Source: an uncultured Eubacteriales bacterium
Lineage (GTDB): Bacteria > Bacillota > Clostridia > Oscillospirales > CAG-272
DNA: 64,000 nt
Assembly: GCA_900549725.1 (NCBI GenBank)
Contig: URPL01000003.1
Coordinates: forward strand, 1 to 64,000
Direction: 5' to 3'
Part shown: in pieces, positions 42,540 to 50,183 of the stretch
Numbering within the stretch: position 1 is the stretch's first letter
Layout: the number at the start of each line of letters is the position of its first letter
Translations under genes and position numbers: made by a program
The notes under the pieces: model-generated
Database searches by the model: none
Told to the model about the DNA's origin: nothing
Seen by the model: only the letters and a program-made list of their open reading frames with translations

Positions 42540-43112
42540 TCAGCGGACGAAGCGAAGGGAATCGTCCGTCATGGAGGCGATGCGTGCCAGGCTCTCCACC
42601 CGCACGCCCGCAGCGCGGAGCCTGTCGCCCCCGCCCTGGAACGCCTTTTCAATGGCAACGGCAGCGCCCGCAAGCGCAGCGCCCGAAGCCCGCACAATGG
42701 CAATCAGCCCCTGCAGCGCCTCTCCGTTTGCCAAAAAATCGTCGATCAGCAAAATCCGATCGTTTTCATTTAAGTATTCGCGGCTGACCACCGCGTCGTA
42801 ATCTTCATTGTGCGTATAAGAATGCACCCGTGCGGTATACGCGCCGCCGCTGAGGTTTGCCGTGCGGCTCTTTTTCGCAAATACCACCGGGGTGCCCAGG
42901 GCATATCCCGTGGCATAGGCAAGGGGAATACCGGAGGTCTCGATCGTGAGCACCTTGGTCACCCCGTCGCCTGCAAAGGCATTTGCGATTTCCTGCCCCA
43001 TCTGCGCGGTAAAGGCGGGGTCGATCTGCACATTGAGGAAGCTGCCGACCTTAAGCACATTGCCTGGCAGCACAACGCCCTCTTTCAGGATCCTCTGCTC
43101 CAATGCTTTCAT
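42540..43112 (-). CDS. xpt: Xanthine phosphoribosyltransferase
   Basis: A 190-residue PRTase of standard Xpt length. Family sequence is clear: MKALEQRILKEGVVLPGNVLKVGSFLNVQIDP at the start, TKVLTIETSGIPLA, the PRPP loop ILLIDDFLANGEAL and IEKAFQGGGDRL. It converts xanthine and PRPP to XMP in purine salvage. It lies directly behind a guanine-type riboswitch and terminator. GGAGG is eleven bases before the ATG. Confidence 0.96.
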   Translation of the reverse strand: MKALEQRILKEGVVLPGNVLKVGSFLNVQIDPAFTAQMGQEIANAFAGDGVTKVLTIETSGIPLAYATGYALGTPVVFAKKSRTANLSGGAYTARVHSYTHNEDYDAVVSREYLNENDRILLIDDFLANGEALQGLIAIVRASGAALAGAAVAIEKAFQGGGDRLRAAGVRVESLARIASMTDDSLRFVR

Positions 43113-43132
43113 GCCGTTTTGTCCTCCAAACG

Positions 43133-43167
43133 AAAAAGTGCAGACGATGCTTCCACCGTCTGCACAA
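43133..43167 (-). terminator. xpt: Riboswitch-controlled terminator upstream of xpt
   Basis: On the minus strand GTGCAGACG (43165-43157) pairs with CGTCTGCAC (43146-43138) followed by TTTTT. It lies between the aptamer and the xpt ribosome binding site. Confidence 0.9.
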
Positions 43168-43220
43168 AAAGCTCAACCGCGGCAGAAAAGCAAAAATGCC
43201 CTGCTGCCTTATGCGGGAGA

Positions 43221-43289
43221 ACCAATAGTCGCAATCTATACGGCGCTGCGGTAGAAACATTCGGGCCATTTATCCGAACCTATATTGGT
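43221..43289 (-). promoter_or_regulatory. Guanine-type purine riboswitch aptamer
   Basis: On the minus strand the closing stem ACCAATA/TATTGGT encloses TATAGGTTCGG, AAATGGCCCGAAT, the invariant GTTTCTACC, GCCGTATA and GCGACTAT. The P2/P3 stems are formed by GTTCGG/CCGAAT and by the GCAGCG/AGATTGC side. The J3/1 pyrimidine is C (GACTAT), as in guanine/xanthine-sensing rather than adenine-sensing members. Ligand binding should favour the downstream terminator and switch xpt and the transporter off when guanine is plentiful. Confidence 0.95.
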
Positions 43290-43328
43290 GAATATTCGGT
43301 TTTGTCGTCTCTTTCTAACGACACATAC

Positions 43329-43357
43329 AGTATACCACAGCATACGGCGCGTGTCAA
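43329..43357 (-). promoter_or_regulatory. Promoter of the xpt riboswitch operon
   Basis: On the minus strand TTGACA (43357-43352) and TATACT (43334-43329) are 17 bases apart. Confidence 0.92.
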
Positions 43358-43403
43358 TGGAAATAATGCTTGTTTTCAGCCGTCTTTTTTGCGCCTTTTT
43401 GTA

Positions 43404-44063
43404 TCACTGCACAAAAGAGAGCGTTTGCGATACGGTGATCCAATCGTATTCCACGCCGCCGTAAACGCCGCCGTAATAGAATTCAACCTCGACATCCGTT
43501 CCGGTCGTGCCGGCAGGCAGCAGCTGCGTCACGGTTGCAAGATGAGACTCGGCATATTGGTCATGCACCTCAATATATTCTGAGGTGAAGTTCTGCGTTT
43601 TTCCGCCGATGGTGATACGGTGGTTGGAGCGGCCGTCGCAATACACCGTCCAGGAGGTCAGATACAGATCCGCCGTGAACAAAACCCCGTCCGCCGTGGA
43701 TTTTGCCGTCCATTTTGTCAGCACATTGAGATATTTGCTGCCCGTGTTGGATTTAAAAGAGCCGGAGGCATCGATTTTTTTCGTCGTGGTGTTTGCATTG
43801 GTATCGTCCCCGGGGCGGTCGCTTTCCGTACCGTAGGTCGGGACCTCAGAGGTTGCGGCGCCGCTGCCGGAGGAAGAGGAGGAATCGGTAGGCGCTTTGC
43901 TGTCCGGGGAGGGCGAAGCTGAATCACTGCTTGCCGGATTTACGATAATTCCGGACGGGATCTCATCGGCATCGTCGGCATCCTTTCGACACCCGCACAG
44001 AACGGATACCGCAAACACAAGGGAAAGCGCAAGACAAACGATCTTTTTTCCATGCTTCTTCAT
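43404..44063 (-). CDS. Lipoprotein of unknown function coupled to a beta-lactamase-fold gene
   Basis: A 219-residue lipoprotein (VLCGC, Cys25). A Ser/Pro/Asp-rich linker covers about 40-95. The C-terminal half (about 100-219) is a beta-rich domain with LTKWTAKSTADGVLFTADLYLTSW, HRITIGGKTQNFTSEYI and several Tyr/Gly-rich strands, suggesting a carbohydrate- or protein-binding jelly-roll fold. I do not recognise the family. Its start overlaps the upstream beta-lactamase-like gene by four bases, so the two lipoproteins are made together and may form a surface complex. Confidence 0.75.
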   Translation of the reverse strand: MKKHGKKIVCLALSLVFAVSVLCGCRKDADDADEIPSGIIVNPASSDSASPSPDSKAPTDSSSSSGSGAATSEVPTYGTESDRPGDDTNANTTTKKIDASGSFKSNTGSKYLNVLTKWTAKSTADGVLFTADLYLTSWTVYCDGRSNHRITIGGKTQNFTSEYIEVHDQYAESHLATVTQLLPAGTTGTDVEVEFYYGGVYGGVEYDWITVSQTLSFVQ

Positions 44064-45169
44064 TGTTTTTTCTCCTTTACTTGACTTACTTGACTCACTC
44101 GATTTTCATTGTTTTTTGCATAAAAATCCTGCATCAGATTGTCCAGGGAGACGATGAGCTCATGGCATTCGTCATAGCTCTCGCCGACTACGGAAAGCGG
44201 GCGATTCGTAAACACCGTGACAACATAAGCATCCTCGCCGCGCCGCACGATGCCCGCTTCATTGAAGGCATATTCATCAGATCCGGATTTGTGGGCAATT
44301 TCGTCCGCCTCAATTCCCGCGACCTTGATTTCGCAGAAAAGATTGGTCGTCAAATACTCCCAAAACAGCTGTGCCTCGGGCGACTGCGTTTGCTTATACC
44401 GCCAGATCTCCTGCCAAATCAGTCCCTCATCCAGCGGGCGGATGCGCGTCCACATGCCGTATTGACCCAAAAATGGCTGCAGCCCCAGGCGTTCGGAAAG
44501 CGCGATGTAATCGGTGTTTCCGAATTTTTTGTACAAAATGTTATATGCCGTATTATCGCTCTCATGGATCAGGTGATAGAGAATTTCCTTTATGGTATAA
44601 GTGCGCCCCGTGCCCTGATACTGAATGCGCCCTGCGCCGACCAGATAATCCGCGCCGGTATATAAATAGGTGGAATCCAGATACAGCCGCGGTGCCTGCG
44701 GATCCTCGGCAACGCCGTTGTCGCGGTCAATGCGGTTTTGCTCCAGCTTCTCAAACCAGGAAAGCGCATAGCCCGCCTTGATCGTGCATGCCGGCATAAA
44801 ATATTCGTCCGCCGCATAGCCAACGGACATGCCGCTTGCAAGATCCAGCACATAAAATCCGGCTTTATACGGGCGATATTTTCCCATGATGCCCGTAAGC
44901 TCGGCATTTTGCGCCTCGCTCAGGGTAAAGTCGGAATTGTTCACCGTGATTTTTCCGGGCTCAAAGGTATCGTTTTTGTTTTCCGGCGCAAGCGCCGGAT
45001 GTGCATCGGCGGAAAGCGCCGCAAGGCTCTTTGCCGTCATCGCTTTTTCCGTGCGCAAAAGAGGCTTTTGGCGGGAGTCGCCCGGTATTGTCTGCGCGGC
45101 GCACCCGCAAAGTCCTGCGCAAAGCAGCGCACATGCCGCCGCGCGCAAAAAAAACGATTTTTGCTTCAT
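44060..45169 (-). CDS. Class A beta-lactamase-fold lipoprotein with Cys at the nucleophile position
   Basis: A 369-residue lipoprotein (GLCGC, Cys23) with a serine beta-lactamase/DD-peptidase-like domain (about 90-355). The three active-site elements are aligned but altered: motif 1 is Cys128-Thr-Ile-Lys131 where SxxK is expected (codon TGC at 44786-44788), motif 2 is Ser204-Asp-Asn206, motif 3 is Lys294-Ser-Gly296 (KTG/KSG). No clear Omega-loop Glu-x-x-x-Asn pair is evident. A cysteine nucleophile makes it unlikely to be a normal beta-lactamase; a sensor, transpeptidase-like or non-catalytic binding role is possible. It shares an operon with the next lipoprotein. Confidence 0.85.
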   Translation of the reverse strand: MKQKSFFLRAAACALLCAGLCGCAAQTIPGDSRQKPLLRTEKAMTAKSLAALSADAHPALAPENKNDTFEPGKITVNNSDFTLSEAQNAELTGIMGKYRPYKAGFYVLDLASGMSVGYAADEYFMPACTIKAGYALSWFEKLEQNRIDRDNGVAEDPQAPRLYLDSTYLYTGADYLVGAGRIQYQGTGRTYTIKEILYHLIHESDNTAYNILYKKFGNTDYIALSERLGLQPFLGQYGMWTRIRPLDEGLIWQEIWRYKQTQSPEAQLFWEYLTTNLFCEIKVAGIEADEIAHKSGSDEYAFNEAGIVRRGEDAYVVTVFTNRPLSVVGESYDECHELIVSLDNLMQDFYAKNNENRVSQVSQVKEKKQ

Positions 45170-45209
45170 GAAGCACCTCTGCAACTGTCTTTTTCGGAAG
45201 GGGCCGCTC

Positions 45210-46490
45210 TCAGTTTGCCGCTGCGGTTTCCTCTTTTTCGGATTTCGGCTCTTTTTTCTCAAAGCACTCCTCGCACACATCCTCCAGGCAATATTTGCCT
45301 CTTGCAAACGGCTCGCGGCGGCACCAGCGACCGTTGGTGAAATCGGGGATGGCGACGGGCATGCTGCCCATGGCAATGGACTGCTCGGAAAGAGGCGTGA
45401 TGCTCATCCATGCCGCCATATCATATACGTCGATAGGCATGGGTGTCTTGTCGCGTACCGCCTCAAAGAACGCCTGCAGCACCAAAAGATCGATGCCGCC
45501 GTGCCCGCCCACCGCGTCGAAATCTCTCCACAGCGGGTGCTGATACTGCTCATAATATTCGGAAATATCGCGATAGGTTTCGCCCCATTCATACGATTCT
45601 CCCGTGCCGTCCAGATAAATGCCATGCTTTTCCTCGGACCAGATGCCCTTTGTGCCCTCTACCAGATTGCCTCTGGAATAGGGGCGCGGCAAAGAGGTGT
45701 CGTGCGTGAGCACGATCGTCTCGCCGTGCGCACATTTGATGCAGGTGGTCACAACGTCGCCCTGCGTAAAGGTCGTATGTGCGTTTTCAAAATCTTCGCC
45801 GCGGCGGGTGCGGATCCATTCATTGATTCCCACGCTCTTGCTTGCCATGGAGGTCAGCATCAGCATGCGGTTGCCGCGGTTGATATTCAGATATTTTGCG
45901 ATCGGGCCGAGCTCATGTGTGGGATACAGCTCGCCGTTGCGGTTGAGATATTGATCCAGCCGATAATGGCGGTTGGCATGCCCCATGGCGACCTCGTCGC
46001 GCAGATCATGCCGATATCCGCCCTCGCAATGCACAACCTCTCCGAATACGCCTTTTTTGATCATATTCAGAATGGTCATTTCTTCCTGCCCGTAGCAGCA
46101 GTTTTCCAGCAGCATGATCGGGCTCTTCGTTCTCTCGTAGGTGCGCACAAGCTCAAAGCATTCCTCCAAAGAATGCGCACCGCCCACCTCCATGCCGACG
46201 GGCATGCCGGCGTTCATGCAGTCCAGCGCGATCTGCGTATGCGCGCTCCAAGCGGCGGGGCAAACGATGCAATCCACATCGTCTCTGTCAAAAAGCGCGT
46301 GATACTCCTGCGTGCCGAAGGGGGTATATCCCTGCTTTTCCTGCACCAGCTTCTGCATGTTTTTCACGCGGTCGGGATACAGGTCGCAAATTGCCGTAAT
46401 CTTTGCAATCGGCATATGATCCAGCATCATCATAATCAGCCCACGGCCTCTGCCCCCCACACCTACAAATCCAACTCTGACCTGTTCCAT
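45210..46490 (-). CDS. Gfo/Idh/MocA family protein, GH109-like (alpha-N-acetylgalactosaminidase type)
   Basis: A 426-residue protein with an N-terminal NAD-binding domain (VGFVGVGGRGRGLI, 6-19) and a C-terminal catalytic domain. MEVGGAHSLEEC, the GGYRHDLRDEV and HANRHYRLDQYL segments and especially NRNGELYPTHELGPIAKYLNINRGNRM follow the GH109 pattern, whose members use bound NAD+ to hydrolyse alpha-GalNAc. There is no signal peptide, so it acts in the cytoplasm. The C-terminus is charged and carries two Cys (DVCEECFE). Other Gfo/Idh/MocA dehydrogenase activities cannot be excluded. It is monocistronic. Confidence 0.85.
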   Translation of the reverse strand: MEQVRVGFVGVGGRGRGLIMMMLDHMPIAKITAICDLYPDRVKNMQKLVQEKQGYTPFGTQEYHALFDRDDVDCIVCPAAWSAHTQIALDCMNAGMPVGMEVGGAHSLEECFELVRTYERTKSPIMLLENCCYGQEEMTILNMIKKGVFGEVVHCEGGYRHDLRDEVAMGHANRHYRLDQYLNRNGELYPTHELGPIAKYLNINRGNRMLMLTSMASKSVGINEWIRTRRGEDFENAHTTFTQGDVVTTCIKCAHGETIVLTHDTSLPRPYSRGNLVEGTKGIWSEEKHGIYLDGTGESYEWGETYRDISEYYEQYQHPLWRDFDAVGGHGGIDLLVLQAFFEAVRDKTPMPIDVYDMAAWMSITPLSEQSIAMGSMPVAIPDFTNGRWCRREPFARGKYCLEDVCEECFEKKEPKSEKEETAAAN

Positions 46491-46545
46491 AAATTCTCTC
46501 TTTTCCGCCGCGCCCCGGCTGCTTGCTTAATTGATTTCTCTTTTG

Positions 46546-46574
46546 ATTATAGCACAGAAAAATGTGCCTTGTAA
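46546..46574 (-). promoter_or_regulatory. Extended -10 promoter of the GH109-like gene
   Basis: On the minus strand TGCTATAAT (TATAAT 46551-46546) is a perfect extended -10; the -35 region (TTACAA, 46574-46569) is weak. Confidence 0.6.
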
Positions 46575-46630
46575 AGCTTTTTTTTGCGTTTTTTGCCGCC
46601 GCATTTTCCGTCCGCGCCGCCGCGTGGCGC

Positions 46631-48964
46631 TCAGGGTTTCGGCTCCAGATGCAAAACGGCACAAAGCCCCATTTGCTCGGCACTTTCCCGCTCACGCCGA
46701 TGGCAGGTGAAAACAAAGCTCTGCCTGCCCTGCTGCCCCATGGCAAAGAGCAGATTCAGCATCCGTTCAAGACGCTCATCATCCAGCTGCGCAAAGCTTT
46801 CGTCAAAAATCACCGGCGGGCGATCCTTTTGATACAGCATATCCACAAGCGCAAGCCGCAGCGCAATATAGGCGATATCCTTTGTCCCGCCGCTGAAATA
46901 CAGCGCGTCGTAAATTTTATTCTCCGCCGTTTCATACGACATGGCAAGCGCGTTGTCCAGCCCGATTTTTTGATAGCGGCCGTCCGTCAGCCGCGCCACG
47001 ATCTTTGCCGTCGCCTCGGACAGAGAGGGCGCGATCATACCGCGCAGCTGTTCGCTTGCCTGCGTCAGCTTTGTCATGGCAAGCTCAATCGCCGCATATT
47101 TTTGTCCGTCCGTCTTCATCTGCCGCCGCGCATCGGCAAGCATTTCCTCAAGGACCTGCGGGTCCTCAAAAGAAGCATTGCTTTCCGCATAGCTTGTTTT
47201 CAGGGACAGAATCCGCTCACCGAGCGATTCGTTCGCTTTATGGCAAAAATCGATCTCGCGGCGCAAATTTGCCGTGTCCACCGTATCCGGGTCATTCTCC
47301 CCGAAGCTTTGCCGCAGGGTATCCAGATGCCGGTGCAGCTGCTCCGGACTTTCTCCGCTTTCTCGGCTCTTCTCCGCCATAGCGCGGTATTTCTCCGCCT
47401 CCGCGCGCGCTCTTGCGGCGCAGGACAGGGCGCTTTCCAGCTGATCGGCAATGGTTTCGATCTGCTCCTTGGTTAAAAGCTTGGGAGAAATGGGCGGCGT
47501 ATCCGTGCTTTGCAGCTGATCCAAAAGCGATGCAGCCTCCGTCGTGGAAGAGAGCAGCTTCTCCGTTTCCGCGGAAATGCGCTCCGTCAATGCGCGGCGA
47601 TTATCGGAATGCACATGGCGCTTCGCCTCCGTCACGGAGTGCTCCTCCAAAAGATCGTCCAGCTCTTCCTCCGTTTCGCATCCGAGCCCGCTCAAAATCG
47701 AACGGATCACACGGTCATGCTTCACTCTGCCCGAAAAAAAGAACAGCGTCAGCGCCGCGATCAGCGCGCTCGCAAGCACAAAGTGCTGCCGATACGGAGA
47801 AGAAAACACATATAAAAATGCCGTGAGCGCCGTGGAAAACACAGCAAGCATCAAAAATACCACGGCAAGCAGGGTAAAGGTGCGGCGCCGCGCCGCATGG
47901 GAGAGCACTGCGGTACGAATGCGATCCGCTCCGCCCCATTGCTCCATGCGCTGCAGCTGCTGCTCATGCGGTGTTTCGCTCTGTGCGGAAAAATCGGTTT
48001 CGCGCAGTTGCTTTTCCGCTTCTTCCTTGGCGCGCCGCGCAAACCCCATAGCGCCCGCCAACTCCCGCAGCCGCGCCACATAGGCGCTGTCCGGAATAAA
48101 ACCGCCGCGAAACAGCCGCCGCTCAATGGTCTGCGCCTTTTCGTCTTCCTGCGCCTGCAGAGTGCGCAGGCGGCTGATATCCATGCTCTGCTGCAAGGAC
48201 TGATATTCCTCGCTCAGCGCAATCAAGCGCCGGCACTCTTCCGCTTTTGCTTTGTTTTCTTCGCGCTTTTTTTCAAGCCTTGCAATTTCCTGCTCAAGTC
48301 CTGCAAGCTTTTCTCCCAGCGCTTTTGCGCTTTGCAGGCGCGCGGTTCCCTCATCCAGGCGACATTGCAGCGTATACAGCTTTCCGCCTTTTTTGTTCTT
48401 ATGCAGGTAGTAAACTCTCTGCTCATCCAGCTTTTTCAGCGCCTTTTGCGTGCTCAGATCGGCATCGGCGGAAAACAGAATATTTTCGATTGCCTGCCGC
48501 AAAGAGGCGCCCGACAGCTTGCCCTGCCCGAGCTGCCCCACAAAGGCGGAAGAGGAAAACACCTCGGCGCTCACCCCGAAAAAGTGCTCGCCGGGCTGGG
48601 TGATATTGTGCAGCGGGGTATTGGTTGCAAGATCGATTACCGCCAGGTTTTCACGATAGACACCGCTCTGCCCCGCGCGCTGATCGGAGGCGGGATATAC
48701 GGAGCGGTCGATGCGATAGGAGCCGCTCTCCGTCTGAAAACGCAAAGAGCCGGCGGCGCAGCCGTGCGTGAGGGAAAGATATCGCTCCCGCTCGCCGCTG
48801 CGGCTCTGAAACCCGTAAAACATAAACCGCAAAAACGCCGCAACGGTCGATTTTCCGCTTTCGTTATCGCCCTCAATAATATTGACGCCGCGGCCGAAGG
48901 TGTATTCGTGTGCGGCAAGCCCCGCAAAGCGATCGATTTTGATCTGCTCGATATACAATGCCAT
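46631..48964 (-). CDS. SbcC/YhaN-like AAA ATPase with internal membrane hairpin
   Basis: A 777-residue SMC-like ATPase. The N-terminal half-site has INIEGDNESGKST-type Walker A (about 32-40); long coiled-coil arms follow (about 180-300 and 430-640); the C-terminal half-site has LYFSGGTKDIAYIALRLAL signature and PPVIFDESFAQLDDERL Walker B. Between the arms, two hydrophobic helices (about 355-382 and 390-410) replace a zinc hook, as in YhaN of Bacillus. With YhaO-like nuclease encoded 12 bases upstream it should form a membrane-tethered SbcCD-like complex in DNA repair. Confidence 0.88.
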   Translation of the reverse strand: MALYIEQIKIDRFAGLAAHEYTFGRGVNIIEGDNESGKSTVAAFLRFMFYGFQSRSGERERYLSLTHGCAAGSLRFQTESGSYRIDRSVYPASDQRAGQSGVYRENLAVIDLATNTPLHNITQPGEHFFGVSAEVFSSSAFVGQLGQGKLSGASLRQAIENILFSADADLSTQKALKKLDEQRVYYLHKNKKGGKLYTLQCRLDEGTARLQSAKALGEKLAGLEQEIARLEKKREENKAKAEECRRLIALSEEYQSLQQSMDISRLRTLQAQEDEKAQTIERRLFRGGFIPDSAYVARLRELAGAMGFARRAKEEAEKQLRETDFSAQSETPHEQQLQRMEQWGGADRIRTAVLSHAARRRTFTLLAVVFLMLAVFSTALTAFLYVFSSPYRQHFVLASALIAALTLFFFSGRVKHDRVIRSILSGLGCETEEELDDLLEEHSVTEAKRHVHSDNRRALTERISAETEKLLSSTTEAASLLDQLQSTDTPPISPKLLTKEQIETIADQLESALSCAARARAEAEKYRAMAEKSRESGESPEQLHRHLDTLRQSFGENDPDTVDTANLRREIDFCHKANESLGERILSLKTSYAESNASFEDPQVLEEMLADARRQMKTDGQKYAAIELAMTKLTQASEQLRGMIAPSLSEATAKIVARLTDGRYQKIGLDNALAMSYETAENKIYDALYFSGGTKDIAYIALRLALVDMLYQKDRPPVIFDESFAQLDDERLERMLNLLFAMGQQGRQSFVFTCHRRERESAEQMGLCAVLHLEPKP

Positions 48965-48976
48965 CCGCCTCCTCTC

Positions 48977-50098
48977 TCAGCGTCCCTGTGTGTTTTCCAG
49001 TGCGTCAAGCCCCAGGCGCAGCGCCGCTTCTCCGAGCGCACGCGTCGCCTCATCCTCGCTTTGCAGGTATTCCTGCAGGCTTTCGAAAAATGCGCCGCGG
49101 ATGGTCGGGTCATTCTGCAGCTCGCTTGTCTCTTTTCCGAGATGCGTTCCGTCGTGCAGCTCAAAGCGCAAAAGGGGCGGCAGCTCTTTTGCAATGTATT
49201 CTTCATTCGGGCAGAAATCCGGCTCTGCCGTGCCGCAAAGGGTCAGAGAAAGCGCCGTATCCGCATCGTATTTTTTCTCGCGCAAAAGCGCCTTAATGCG
49301 CAGCACCAGCTCGCTTTGCGTTTTCGCCCCGGTGATATCCAGCGTTTCTTTTTCGAAATGGCGGCGGGCAAAGCGCACGCGCTTTGCCGAAAACCGCAGA
49401 ACGCCGTCCGGCTTTTCCATCTGTGCAACGAGCGCACCCTTATAGCCCGTTTCATCAAAGCCGCGCCCCTGCAGGCAGCCGCTGTATCCGTAATAAGTAT
49501 TGCCGATGCGGCTGATTCCCGCGGAATTGTGGATATGTCCCAGCGCCGCATAATCAAAGCCGCTCTGCGCGATCTCCTCGCGGCTCAGGGGCGCATAGAT
49601 TGACGCGCCCTGCGTCAGATCGCAGTGCCCGAGAAACAAATTCATGTTTTTCGTCGCCGGCAGAGAAAACCCGCTCAGAACGCGCGAGCGATATTGCCTG
49701 TCGCAAAAGGCGAACCCCCAGACATTCGTGCCGATTTCGTCAAATGAAAAGCAGGAAAGCCCCGGCTTTGTGAACACAAACACATTCTGCGGAAATTCCG
49801 CGCGCGCGTAAGCGGAAAATTCCCCGTAATAATCATGATTGCCGGGAGATATAACAAACCGGCATTCCGGCGTGCTTTCAAATTCCCGCCGCAGAAATGC
49901 GAGCGTGTCCCGCGTTGCAAAACTGTTGTTGAACAAATCGCCCGCAATGAGGCACAGGTCCATCTTCTGTGTGCGTGCGTACAGCGTCAAAGACGCAAAC
50001 GCCGCGCGCAGCTCGTTGCGCATGCGGTCCGCCTGCTCCGGGTCCGCCATGGAAAACGGTGTGTCCAGGTGAATATCCGCCGTGTGCAGCAATTTCAT
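48977..50098 (-). CDS. SbcD/YhaO-like metallophosphoesterase nuclease
   Basis: A 373-residue calcineurin-like phosphoesterase. Metal-binding motifs are LLHTADIHLDTPF (3-15), LIAGDLFNN, SPGNHDYYG, GHCDLTQG and ALGHIHNS, in the order and spacing of SbcD/Mre11. The C-terminal 120 residues should dock on the ATPase. ATG 50098 with GGAGG eight bases upstream gives the standard start. It is co-transcribed with the YhaN-like gene; the orphan lipoprotein gene upstream ends 85 bases before. Confidence 0.92.
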   Translation of the reverse strand: MKLLHTADIHLDTPFSMADPEQADRMRNELRAAFASLTLYARTQKMDLCLIAGDLFNNSFATRDTLAFLRREFESTPECRFVISPGNHDYYGEFSAYARAEFPQNVFVFTKPGLSCFSFDEIGTNVWGFAFCDRQYRSRVLSGFSLPATKNMNLFLGHCDLTQGASIYAPLSREEIAQSGFDYAALGHIHNSAGISRIGNTYYGYSGCLQGRGFDETGYKGALVAQMEKPDGVLRFSAKRVRFARRHFEKETLDITGAKTQSELVLRIKALLREKKYDADTALSLTLCGTAEPDFCPNEEYIAKELPPLLRFELHDGTHLGKETSELQNDPTIRGAFFESLQEYLQSEDEATRALGEAALRLGLDALENTQGR

Positions 50099-50183
50099 AT
50101 CCGTTTCCTCCCTGCCGTATGCTTTGAGCCATGCCGAAAGCACATTTTTTTAACGATATTGTTTTTATTTATCAGCCGGAGCC

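Noticed and set aside
47897..49603. 568-codon plus-strand frame opposite the YhaN/YhaO-like genes
   Set aside because: Antisense shadow of two strongly supported coding regions.
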